NCBI RefSeq assembly: GCF_050947335.1
Contig: NW_027473317.1
Span: 3,906,001-3,970,000 of the forward strand
Origin: Megachile rotundata
Taxonomy: Eukaryota > Arthropoda > Insecta > Hymenoptera > Megachilidae
Length of the DNA stretch: 64,000 nucleotides
Reading direction: 5' to 3'
In this document: piece after piece, positions 13,843 to 26,502 of the stretch
Layout of the letters: each line of letters starts with the position of its first letter
Numbering within the stretch: position 1 is the stretch's first letter
Position numbers and translations under genes: made by a program
The notes under the pieces: model-generated
The model's input: only the letters and a program-made list of their open reading frames with translations
Databases searched by the model: none
Told to the model about the DNA's origin: nothing

Positions 13843-14510
13843 GATCGTGATTGTGAGATCGTGATTGTATGATTGTGATTGTATGATTGTGATTGTATGA
13901 TTGTGATTGTATGATTGTGATTGTATGATAGTGATTGTATGATTGTGATTGTATGATTGTCATTGTATGATTGTGATTGTATGATTGTGATTGTATGATT
14001 GTGATTGTATGATTGTGATTGTACGATTGTGATTGTATGATTGTTATTGCATGATTGTGACTGTATGATTGTGATCGTATGATTGTGATCGTATGATTGT
14101 GATCGTATGATTGTGATCGTATAATTGCGATTGTATGATTGTGACAGTATGATTGTGATTGTATGATTGTCATTGTATGATTGTGATTGTATGATTGTGA
14201 TTGTATGATTGTGACTGTATGATTGTGATTGTTTGATTGTGATTGTATGATTGTGATTGTGTGATTGTGATTGTATGATTCTGATCGTATGATTGTGATT
14301 GTAAGATTGTGATTGTGTGATTGCGATTGTATGACTGTGACTGTATGATTGTGATTGTATGATTGTCATTGTATGATTGTGATTTGAATGATTATGATTG
14401 TATGATTGTGATTCTTTGATTGTGATTGTATGATTATGATTGTATGATTGTGATTGTATGATTGTGATTGTGTGATTGTGATTGTATGATTCTGATCGTA
14501 TGATTGTGAT
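13843..14510. repeat. Block also present at 23,982-24,648, copy 1
   Basis: GAGATCG (13,855/23,994), GTTATTGCATG followed by GACTGTATG and a GATCG run ending in GTATAATTGCG, then GTAAGATTG and GATTCTTTG, follow in the same order. The spacing is 10,139 bp before the slip at 14,385 and 10,138 after it. The partner lacks the extra base, so the slip is private to this copy. Confidence 0.75.
14381..14390. other. Register slip, +1 base
   Basis: The unit reads GATTTGAATG where the regular array has GATTGTATG, one base longer. Downstream GTAT positions move from 7 to 8 modulo 14 (14,343 before, 14,400 after). The homologous place in the related block near 24.52 kb is in normal register. Confidence 0.9.
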
Positions 14511-15642
14511 TGTATGATTGCGATTGTATGATTCTGATTGTATGATTGTGATTGTATGATTGTGATTGTATGATCGTGATTGTATGATCGTGATTGTATG
14601 ATCGTGATTGTATGATCGTGATTGTATGATTGTGATTGTATGATTGTGACTGTATGATTGTGATTGTTTGATTGCGATTGTATGATTGTGATTGTGTGAT
14701 TGTGATTGTATGATTCTGATAGTATGATTGTGATTGTAAGATTGTGATTGTGTGATTGCGATTGTATGATTGTGACTGTATGATTGTGATTGTATGATTG
14801 TCATTGTATGATTGTGATTGTATGATTATGATTGTATGATTGTGATTCTTTGATTGTGATTGTATGATTATGATTGTATGGTTGTGATTGTATGATTGTG
14901 ATTGTGTGATTGTGATTGTATGATTCTGATCGTATGATTGTGATTCTTTGATTGCGATTGTATGATTGTGATTGTATGATTGTTATTGTATGATTGTGAT
15001 TGTATGATTGTGATTGTATGATTGGCATCGTATGATTGTGATTGTGTGATTGCGATTGTATGATTGTGACTGTATGATTGTGATTGTATGATTGTCATTG
15101 TATGATTGTGATTGTATGATTATGATTGTATGTTTGTCATTGTATGATTGTGATTGTGTGATTGTGATTGTATGATTGTGATTGTATGATTGTGATTGTA
15201 TGATTATGATCGTATGATTGTGATTGTATGATTGTGATTGTATGATTGTGATTGTATGATTGTGATCGTATGATTGCGATTCTTTGATTGCGATTGTATG
15301 ATTGTGATTGTATGATTGTGATTGTATGATTGTGATTGTATGATTGTGATTGTATGATTGTGATTGTATGATTTTGATTGTATGATCGTGATTGTATGAT
15401 CGTGATTGTGAGATCGTGATTGTATGATTGTGATTGTATGATTGTGATTGTATGATAGTGATTGTATGATTGTGATTGTATGATTGTCATTGTATGATTG
15501 TGATTGTATGATTGTGATTGTATGATTGTGATTGTATGATTGTGATTGTACGATTGTGATTGTATGATTGTTATTGCATGATTGTGACTGTATGATTGTG
15601 ATCGTATGATTGTGATCGTATGATTGTGATCGTATGATTGTG

Positions 15643-17344
15643 ATTGTATGATTGTGTTTGCATGATTGTGATTGTATGATCGTGATTGTGAGATTGTGAT
15701 TGTATGATTGTGATTGTATGATTGTGATTGTATGATTGTGATTGTATGATTGTGATTGTATGATTGTCATTGTATGATAGTAATTGTATTATTGTGATTG
15801 TATGATTGTCATTGTATGATTGCGATTGTATGATTGTGATTGTATGATTGTGACTGTATGATTGTGATCGTATGATTGTGATCGTATGATTGTGATTGTA
15901 TAATTGTGATTGTATGATTGTGATTGTATGATTGTGATTGTATGATTGCGATTGTATGATTCTGATTGTATGATTGTGATTGTATGATTGTGATTGTATG
16001 ATTGTGATTGTATGATTGTGATTGTATGATTGTGATTGTATGATTGTGATTGTATGATTGTGATTGTATGATTGCGATTGTATGATTGTGATTGTATGAT
16101 TGTGATTGTATGATTGTGATCGTATGATTGTGGTCGTATGATTGTGATTGTATAATGGTGATTGTATGATTGCGATTGTATGATTGTGATTGTATGATTG
16201 TGATTGTATGATTGTGATTGTATGATTGTGATTGTATGATTGTGATTGTATGATTGTGATTGTATGATTGTGATTGTATGATTGTGATTGTATGATTGTG
16301 ATCGTATGATTGTGATTCTTTGATTGCGATTGTATGATTGCGATTGTATGATTGTGATTGTATGATTGTGATTGTATGATTGTGATTGTATGATTGTGAT
16401 TGTATGATTGTGATTGTATGATTGTGATTGTATGATTGTGATTGTATGATCGTGATTGTATGATCGTGATTGTGAGATTGTGATTGTATGATTGTGGTTG
16501 TATGATTGTGGTTGTATGATTGTGATCGTATGATTGTGATCGTATGATTGTGATTGTATGATTGTGATTGTATGATTGTGATTGTATGATTGCGATTGTA
16601 TGATTGTGATTGTATGATTGTGATTGTATGATTGTGATCGTATGATTGTGATCGTACGATTGTGATTGTATAATGGTGATTGTATGATTGTGATTGTATG
16701 ATTGTGATTGTATGATTGTGATTGTATGATTGTGATTGTATGATTGTGATTGTATGATTGCGATTGTATGATTCTGATTGTATGATTGTGATTGTATGAT
16801 TGTGATTGTATGATCGTGATTGTATGATCGTGATTGTATGATCGTGATTGTGAGATTGTGATTGTATGATTGTGGTTGTATGATTGTGATCGTATGATTG
16901 TGATTGTATGATTGTGATTGTATGATTGTGATTGTATGATTGTGATTGTATGATTGTGATTGTATGATTGTGATTGTATGATTGTGATTGTATGATTGTG
17001 ATCGTATGATTGTCATTCTTTGATTGCGATTGTATGATTGTGATTGTATGATTGTGATTGTATGATTGTTATTGTATGATTGTGATTGTATGATTGTGAT
17101 TGTATGATTGTGATTGTATGATTGTGATTGTATGATTGTGATTGTATGATTGCGATTGTATGATTGTGATTGTATGATTGTGATTGTATGATTGTGATCG
17201 TATGATTGTGGTCGTATGATTGTGATTGTATAATGGTGATTGTATGATTGCGATTGTATGATTGTGATTGTATGATTGTGATTGTATGATTGTGATTGTA
17301 TGGTTGTGATCGTATGATTGCGATTCTTTGATTGCGATTGTATG
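15643..17344. repeat. 1.7-kb block copied at about +5.0 kb, copy 2
   Basis: Partner of 10,630-12,303. The similarity stops at the +2 slip: upstream both copies share GTATGGTTG, TGCGATTCTTTG and TGCGATTGTATGATT, and downstream they are unrelated in variant order. This right edge is therefore one of the sharpest copy junctions in the window. Confidence 0.85.
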
Positions 17345-17352
17345 ATTTTGTG
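17344..17352. other. Register slip, +2 bases, at a copy junction
   Basis: GATTTTGTGATT replaces GATTGTGATT, adding two bases; GTAT positions shift from 8 to 10 modulo 14 (17,284 before, 17,412 after). The slip coincides with the right end of the 15.6-17.3 kb block, so it probably marks a join that was not made in register. Confidence 0.9.
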
Positions 17353-17404
17353 ATTGTATGATTTTGATTGTATGATCGTGATTCTATGATCGTGATTGTG
17401 AGAT

Positions 17405-18520
17405 ATTGATTGTATGATTGTGATCGTATGATTGTGATTGTATGATTGTGATTGTATGATTGTGATTGTATGATTGTGATTGTATGATTGTGATTGTATG
17501 ATTGTGATTGTATGATAGTAATTGTATGATTGTGATTGTATGATTGTCATTGTATGATTGTGATTGTATGACTGTGATTGTATGATTGTGATTGTATGAT
17601 TGTGATTGTATGATTGTGATTGTATGATTGTGATTGTATGATAGTGATCGTATGATTGTGATTCTTTGATTGCGATTGTATGATTGTGATTGTATGATTG
17701 TGATTGTATGTTTGTGATTATATGATTGTGATTGTATGAATGCGATTGTATGATTGTGACTGTATGATTGTGATTGTATGATTGTCATTGTATGATTGTG
17801 ATTGTATGATTATGATTGTATGATTGTGATTGTATGATTGTGATTGTGTGATTGTGATTGTATGATTCTGATCGTATGATTGTGATTGTAAGATTGTGAT
17901 TGTGTGATTGCGATTGTATGATTGTGACTGTATGATTGTGATTGTATGATTGTCATTGTATGATTGTGATTGTATGATTATGATTGTATGATTGTGCTTG
18001 TATGATTGTGATTGTGTGATTGTGATTGTATGATTGTGATTGTATGATTGTGATTGTAAGATTGTGATTGTGTGATTGCGATTGTATGATTGTGACTGTA
18101 TGACTGTGACTGTATGATTGTCATTGTATGATTGTGATTGTATGATTGTGATTGTATGGTTGTGATTGTATGATTGTGATTGTATGATTGCGATTGTATG
18201 ATTGCGATTGTATGATTGTGATTGTATGATTGTGATCGTATGATTGTGATCGTACGATTGTGATTGTATAATGGTGATTGTATGATTGTGATTGTATGAT
18301 TGTGATTGTATGATTGCGATTGTATGATTCTGATTGTATGATTGTGATTGTGTGATTGTGATTGTATGATCGTGATTGTATGATCGTGATTGTATGATCG
18401 TGATTGTATGATCGTGATTGTATGATTGTGGATGTATGATTGTGACTGTATGATTGTGATTGTTTGATTGTGATTGTATGATTGTGATTGTGTGATTGTG
18501 ATTGTATGATTCTGATAGTA
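17405..18520. repeat. Left part of the 17.4-22.9 kb macro-block, copy 1
   Basis: Matches about 25,400-26,486 at 7,994, 7,980 and then 7,966 bp (571, 570, 569 units). Landmarks: GATAGTAATTG at 17,514/25,508, GATAGTGATCG at about 17,640/25,620, CTGATAG at 18,512/26,478. Two single-unit changes distinguish the copies. Confidence 0.8.
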
Positions 18521-21275
18521 TGATTGTGATTGTAAGATTGTGATTGTGTGATTGCGATTGTATGATTGTGACTGTATGATTGTGATTGTATGATTGTCAT
18601 TGTATGATTGTGATTGTATGATTATGATTGTATGATTGTGATTCTTTGATTGTGATTGTATGATTATGATTGTATGATTGTGATTGTATGATTGTGATTG
18701 TGTGATTGTGATTGTATGATTCTGATCGTATGATTGTGATTCTTTGATTGCGATTGTATGATTGTGATTGTATGATTGTTATTGTATGATTGTGATTGTA
18801 TGATTGTGATTGTATGATTGGCATCGTATGATTGTGATTGTGTGATTGCGATTGTATGATTGTGACTGTATGATTGTGATTGTATGATTGTCATTGTATG
18901 ATTGTGATTGTATGATTATGATTGTATGATTGTCATTGTATGATTGTGATTGTGAGATTGTGATTGTATGATTGTGATTGTATGATTGTGATTGTATGAT
19001 TATGATCGTATGATTGTGATTGTATGATTGTGATTGTATGATTGTGATTGTATGATTGTGATTGCATGATTGTGATTGCATGATTGTGATTGTATGATTG
19101 TGATTGTATGATTGTGATCGTATGATTGTTTCTGTATGATTGTCATTGTATGATTGCGATTGTATGATTCTGATTGTATGATTGTGATTGTGTGATTGTG
19201 ATTGTGTGATTGTGATAGTATAATTGTGATTGTATGATTGTGATTGTATCATTGTGATTGTATGATTGCGATTGTATGATTCTGATTGTATGATTGTGAT
19301 TGTATGATCGTGATTGTATAATCGTGATTGTATGATCGTGATTGTGAGATAGTGATTGTATGATTGTGGTTGTATGATTGTGATTGTATGATTGTGATTG
19401 TATGATTGTGATTGTATGATTGTGTTTGCATGATTGTGATTGTATGATCGTGATTGTGAGATTGTGATTGTATGATTGTGATTGTATGATTGTGATTGTA
19501 TGATTGTGATTGTATGATTGTCATTGTATGATAGTAATTGTATGATTGTGATTGTATGATTGTCATTGTATGATTGCGATTGTATGATTGTGATTGTATG
19601 ATTGTGATTGTATGATTGTGATCGTATGATTGTGATCGTATGATTGTGATTGTATAATTGTGATTGTATGATTGTGATTGTATTATTGTGATTGTATGAT
19701 TGCGATTGTATGATTCTGATTGTATGATTGTGGTTGTATGATTGTGATTGTATGATCGTGATTGTATGATCGTGATTGTATGATCGTGATTGTGAGATTG
19801 TGATTGTATGATTGTGGTTGTATGATTGTGATTGTATGATTGTGATTGTATGATTGTGATCGTATGATTGCGATTCATTGATTGCGATTGTATGATTGTG
19901 ATTGTATGATTGTGATTGTATGATTGTGATTGTATGATTGTGATTGTATGATTTTGATTGTATGATCGTGATTGTATGATCGTGATTGTGAGATCGTGAT
20001 TGTATGATTGTGATTGTATGATTGTGATTGTATGATTGTGATTGTATGATTGTGATTGTATGATAGTGATTGTATGATTGTGATTGTATGATTGTCATTG
20101 TATGATTGTGATTGTATGATTGTGATTGTATGATTGTGATCGTATGATTGTGATCGTATGATTGTGATCGTATGATTGTGATCGTATGATTGTGATCGTA
20201 TGATTGTGATTGTATGATTGTGATTGTATGATTGTGATTGTGTGATTGTGATTGTGAGATTGTGATTGTATGATTTTGATTGTATGATCGTGATTCTATG
20301 ATCGTGATTGTGAGATTTTGATTGTGTGATTGTGATTGTATGATTGTGATTGTATGATTGTGATTGTATGATTGTGATTGTATGATTGTGATTGTATGAT
20401 TGTGATTGTATGATTGTGATTGTATGATTGTGATTGTATGATAGTAATTGTATGATTGTGATTGTATGATTGTGATTGTATGACTGTGATTGTATGATTG
20501 TGATTGTATGATTGTGATTGTATGATTGTGATTGTATGATTGTGATTGTATGATTGTGATCGTATGATTGTGATTCTTTGATTGCGATTGTATGATTGTG
20601 ATTGTATGATTGTGATTGTATGATTTTGATTGTGTGATTGTGATTGTATGATTGTGATTGTATGATTGTGATTGTATGATTGTGATTGTATGATTGTGAT
20701 TGTATGATTGTGATTGTATGATTGTGATTGTATGATTGTGACTGTATGATAGTAATTGTATGATTGTGATTGTATGATTGTCATTGTATGATTGTGATTG
20801 TATGACTGTGATTGTATGATTGTGATTGTATGATTGTGATTGTATGATTGTGATTGTATGATTGTGATTGTATGATTGTGATCGTATGATTGTGATTGTA
20901 TGATTGTGATTGTGTGATTGTGATTGTGAGATTGTGATTGTATGATTTTGATTGTATGATCGTGATTCTATGATCGTGATTGTGAGATTTTGATTGTGTG
21001 ATTGTGATTGTATGATTGTGATTGTATGATTGTGATTGTATGACTGTGATTGTATGATTGTGATTGTATGATTGTGATTGTATGATTGTGATTGTGTGAT
21101 TGTGATTGTATGATTCTGATCGTATGATTGTGATTCTTTGATTGCGATTGTATGATTTTGATTGTATGATTGTGATTGTATGATTGTGATTGTATGACTG
21201 TGATTGTATGATTGGCATCGTATGATTGTGATTGTGTGATTGCGATTGTATGATTGTGACTGTATGATTGTGATT
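17907..21275. repeat. 3.4-kb core of the macro-block, copy 1
   Basis: Matches 26,503-29,871 at a constant 8,596 bp (614 units). I found four single-base differences and did not compare every base: 19,877 A/T, 20,193 T/G, 20,345 T/A, 20,755 A/G. Identity is therefore very high, pointing to a recent copy or an assembly duplication. The final unit before GTCATTG differs in number, 21,284 here against an expected 29,880 found at 29,894. Confidence 0.9.
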
Positions 21276-21699
21276 GTATGATTGTCATTGTATGATTGTG
21301 ATTGTATGATTATGATTGTATGATTGTCATTGTATGATTGTGATTGTGTGATTGTGATTGTATGATTGTGATTGTATGATTGTGATTGTATGATTGTGAT
21401 TGTATGATTGTGATCGTATGATTGTGATCGTATGATTGTGATCGTATGATTGTGATTCTTTGATTGCGATTGTATGATTGTGATTGTATGATTGTGATTG
21501 TATGATTGTGATTGTATGATTGTGATTGTATGATTGTGATTGTATGATTGTGATTGTATGATTGTGATTGTATGATTGTGATTGTATGATTGTGATTGTA
21601 TGATTGTGATTGTATGATTGTGATTGTATGATTGTGATTGTATGAATGTGATCGTATGATTGTGGTCGTATGATTGTGATTGTATAATGGTGATTGTAT

Positions 21700-22890
21700 G
21701 ATTGCGATTGTATGATTGTGATTGTATGATTGTGATCGTATGATTGTGATCGTATGATTGTGATCATATAATTGCGATTGTATGATTGTGACTGTATGAT
21801 TGTGATTGTGTGATTGTCATTGTATGATTGTGATTGTATGATTGTGATTGTATGATTGCGATTGTATGATTGTGATTGTATGATTGTGATTGTATGATTG
21901 TGATCGTATGATTGTGGTCGTATGATTGTGATTGTATAATGGTGATTGTATGATTGCGATTGTATGATTGTGATTGTATGATTGTGATCGTATGATTGTG
22001 ATTGTGTGATTGTGATTGTATGATTGTGATTGTATGATTGTGATTGTATGATTATGATCGTATGATTGTGATTGTATGATTGTGATTGTATGGTTGTGAT
22101 TGTATGATTGTGATTGCATGATTGTGATTGCATGATTGCGATTGTATGATTGTGATTTTATGATTGTGATTGTATGATTGTTTCTGTATGATTGTGATTG
22201 TATGATTGCGATTGTATGATTCTGATTGTATGATTGTGATTGTATGATTGTGATTGTGTGATTGTGATTGTGTGATTGTGATTGTGTGATTGTGATAGTA
22301 TAATTGTGATTGTATGATTGTGATTGTATTATTGTGATTGTATGATTGCGATTGTATGATTCTGATTGTATGATTGTGATTGTATGATCGTGATTGTATG
22401 ATCGTGATTGTATGATCGTGATTGTGAGATAGTGATTGTATGATTGTGATTGTATGATTATGATCGTATGATTGTGATTGTATGATTGTGATTGTATGAT
22501 TGTGATTGTATGATTGTGATTGCATGATTGTGATTGCATGATTGTGATTGTATGATTGTGATTGTATGATTGTGATTGTATGATTGTTTCTGTATGATTG
22601 TGATTGTATGATTGCGATTGTATGATTCTGATTGTATGATTGTGATTGTGTGATTGTGATTGTGTGATTGTGATAGTATAATCGTGATTGTATGATCGTG
22701 ATTGTGAGATAGTGATTGTATGATTGTGGTTGTATGATTGTGATTGTATGATTGTGATTGTATGATTGTGATTGTATGATTGTGTTTGCATGATTGTGAT
22801 TGTATGATCGTGATTGTGAGATTGTGATTGTATGATTGTGATTGTATGATTGTGATTGTATGATTGTGATTGTATGATTGTCATTGTATG
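21700..22890. repeat. Right part of the macro-block, copy 1
   Basis: Matches about 29,900-30,940, first at 8,204 bp (rare GATCATATAATTG at 21,762/29,966) and then at 8,050 bp (TTTCTG at about 22,181/30,231; GTATAATCGTG at about 22,678/30,728). The downstream copy lacks 154 bp, exactly 11 units, around 21.88-22.04 kb. Confidence 0.8.
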
Positions 22891-22984
22891 ATAGTAATTG
22901 TATGATTGTGATTGTATGATTGTCATTGTGTGATTGCGATTGTATGATTGCGATTGTATGATTGTGATTGTATGATTGTGATTG

Positions 22985-24254
22985 TATGATTGTGATCGTA
23001 TGATTGTGATCGTATGATTGTGATTGTATAATTGTGATTGTATGATTGTGATTGTATGATTGTGATTGTATGATTGCGATTGTATGATTCTGATTGTATG
23101 ATTGTGATTGTATGATTGTGATTGTATGATCGTGATTGTATGATCGTGATTGTATGATCGTGATTGTGAGATTGTGATTGTATGATTGTGGTTGTATGAT
23201 TGTGATTGTATGATTGTGATTGTATGATTGTGATCGTATGATTGCGATTCTTTGATTGCGATTGTATGATTGTGATTGTATGATTGTGATTGTATGATTG
23301 TGATTGTATGATTGTGATTGTATGATTGTGATTGTATGATTTTGATTGTATGATCGTGATTGTGTGATCGTGATTGTGAGATCGTGATTGTATGATTGTG
23401 ATTGTATGATTGTGATTGTATGATTGTGATTGTATGATTGTGATTGTATGATAGTGATTGTATGATTGTGATTGTATGATTGTCATTGTATGATTGTGAT
23501 TGTATGATTGTGATTGTATGATTGTGATTGTATGATTGTGATTGTACGATTGTGATTGTATGATTGTTATTGCATGATTGTGACTGTATGATTGTGATCG
23601 TATGATTGTGATCGTATGATTGTGATCGTATGATTGTGATTGTATAATTGTGATTGTATGATTGTGATTGTATGATTGTGATTGTATGATTGCGATTGTA
23701 TGATTCTGATTGTATGATTGTGATTGTATGATTGTGATTGTATGATCGTGATTGTATGATCGTGATTGTATGATCGTGATTGTGAGATTGTGATTGTATG
23801 ATTGTGGTTGTATGATTGTGATTGTATGATTGTGATTGTATGATTGTGATCGTATGATTGCGATTCTTTGATTGCGATTGTATGATTGTGATTGTATGAT
23901 TGTGATTGTATGATTGTGATTGTATGATTGTGATTGTATGATTGTGATTGTATGATTTTGATTGTATGATCGTGATTGTGTGATCGTGATTGTGAGATCG
24001 TGATTGTATGATTGTGATTGTATGATTGTGATTGTATGATTGTGATTGTATGATTGTGATTGTATGATAGTGATTGTATGATTGTGATTGTATGATTGTC
24101 ATTGTATGATTGTGATTGTATGATTGTGATTGTATGATTGTGATTGTATGATTGTGATTGTACGATTGTGATTGTATGATTGTTATTGCATGATTGTGAC
24201 TGTATGATTGTGATCGTATGATTGTGATCGTATGATTGTGATCGTATGATTGTG
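22985..24254. repeat. 616-bp (44-unit) tandem duplication
   Basis: 22,985-23,638 repeats directly as 23,601-24,254. GAGATTG at 23,168/23,784, GAGATCG at 23,378/23,994, GTACG at 23,544/24,160 and the unusual GTGTGATCG are all 616 bp apart. The crossover lies within GATCG units shared by both ends. Confidence 0.9.
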
Positions 24255-24648
24255 ATCGTATAATTGCGATTGTATGATTGTGACTGTATGATTGTGATTG
24301 TACGATTGTCATTGTATGATTGTGATTGTATGATTGTGATTGTATGATTGTGACTGTATGATTGTGATTGTTTGATTGTGATTGTATGATTGTGATTGTG
24401 TGATTGTGATTGTATGATTCTGATCGTATGATTGTGATTGTAAGATTGTGATTGTGTGATTGCGATTGTATGATTGTGACTGTATGATTGTGATTGTATG
24501 ATTGTCATTGTGTGATTGTGATTGTATGATTATGATTGTATGATTGTGATTCTTTGATTGTGATTGTATGATTATGATTGTATGATTGTGATTGTATGAT
24601 TGTGATTGTGTGATTGTGATTGTATGATTCTGATCGTATGATTGTGAT
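23982..24648. repeat. Block also present at 13,843-14,510, copy 2
   Basis: Partner of 13,843-14,510, in normal register throughout. The similarity ends where this copy has GATTCTTTG and the other has a plain unit. Confidence 0.75.
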
Positions 24649-25399
24649 TCTTTGATTGCGATTGTATGATTGCGATTGTATGATTCTGATTGTGTGATTG
24701 TGATTGTATGATTGTGATTGTATGATTGTGATTGTATGATTGTGATTGTATGATTGTGATTGTATGATTGTGATTGTATGATTGCGATTGTATGATTGTG
24801 ATTGTATGATTGTGATCGTATGATTGTGATCGTATGATTGTGATTGTATAATTGTGATTGTATGATTGTGATTGTATGATTGTGATTGCATGATTGCGAT
24901 TGTATGATTCTGATTGTATGATTGTGATTGTATGATCGTGATTGTATGATCGTGATTGTATGATCGTGATTATATGATCGTGATTGTATGATCGTGATTG
25001 TGAGATTGTGATTGTATGATTGTGGTTGTATGATTGTGATTGTATGATTGTGATTGTATGATTGTGATTGTATGATTGTGTTTGCATGATTGTGATTGTA
25101 TGATTGTGATTGCGTGATTGTGATTGTATGATTGTGATTGTATGATTGTGATTGTATGATTGTGATTGTATGATTGCGATTGTATGATTGTGATTGTATG
25201 ATTGTGATTGTATGATTGTGATCGTATGATTGCGATTCTTTGATTGTTTCTGTATGATTGTGATTGTATGATTGTGATTGTATGATTTTGATTGTATGAT
25301 TGCGATTGTATGATTGTGATTGTGTGATTGTGATTGTGAGATTGTGATTGTATGATTTTGATTGTATGATCGTGATTCTATGATCGTAATTGTGAGATT

Positions 25400-26486
25400 T
25401 TGATTGTATGATTGTGATCGTATGATTGTGATTCTATGATTGTGATTGTATGATTGTGATTGTATGATTGTGATTGTATGATTGTGATTGTATGATTGTG
25501 ATTGTATGATAGTAATTGTATGATTGTGATTGTACGATTGTCATTGTATGATTGTGATTGTATGACTGTGATTGTATGATTGTGATTGTATGATTGTGAT
25601 TGTATGATTGTGATTGTATGATAGTGATCGTATGATTGTGATTCTTTGATTGCGATTGTATGATTGTGATTGTATGATTGTGATTGTATGTTTGTGATTA
25701 TATGATTGTGATTGTATGAATGCGATTGTATGATTGTGACTGTATGATTGTGATTGTATGATTGTCATTGTATGATTGTGATTGTATGATTATGATTGTA
25801 TGATTGTGATTGTATGACTGTGATTGTGTGATTGTGATTGTATGATTCTGATCGTATGATTGTGATTGTAAGATTGTGATTGTGTGATTGCGATTGTATG
25901 ATTGTGACTGTATGATTGTGATTGTATGATTGTCATTGTATGATTGTGATTGTATGATTATGATTGTATGATTGTGCTTGTATGATTGTGATTGTGTGAT
26001 TGTGATTGTATGATTGTGATTGTATGATTGTGATTGTAAGATTGTGATTGTGTGATTGCGATTGTATGATTGTGACTGTATGACTGTGACTGTATGATTG
26101 TCATTGTATGATTGTGATTGTATGATTGTGATTGTATGGTTGTGATTGTATGATTGTGATTGTATGATTGCGATTGTATGATTGCGATTGTATGATTGTG
26201 ATTGTATGATTGTGATCGTATGATTGTGATCGTACGATTGTGATTGTATAATGGTGATTGTATGATTGTGATTGTATGATTGCGATTGTATGATTCTGAT
26301 TGTATGATTGTGATTGTATGATTGTGATTGTATGATCGTGATTGTATGATCGTGATTGTATGATCGTGATTGTATGATCGTGATTGTATGATTGTGATTG
26401 TATGATTGTGACTGTATGATTGTGATTGTTTGATTGTGATTGTATGATTGTGATTGTGTGATTGTGATTGTATGATTCTGATAGTA
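25400..26486. repeat. Left part of the macro-block, copy 2
   Basis: Partner of 17,405-18,520. Its right portion (about 25,887-26,486) resembles the start of the next block (26,503-27,116), because 17,907-18,520 has matches at both 7,980/7,966 and 8,596 bp. The second macro-copy therefore contains an internal duplication of about 600 bp that the first lacks. Confidence 0.8.
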
Positions 26487-26502
26487 TGATAGTAATTGTA
26501 TG

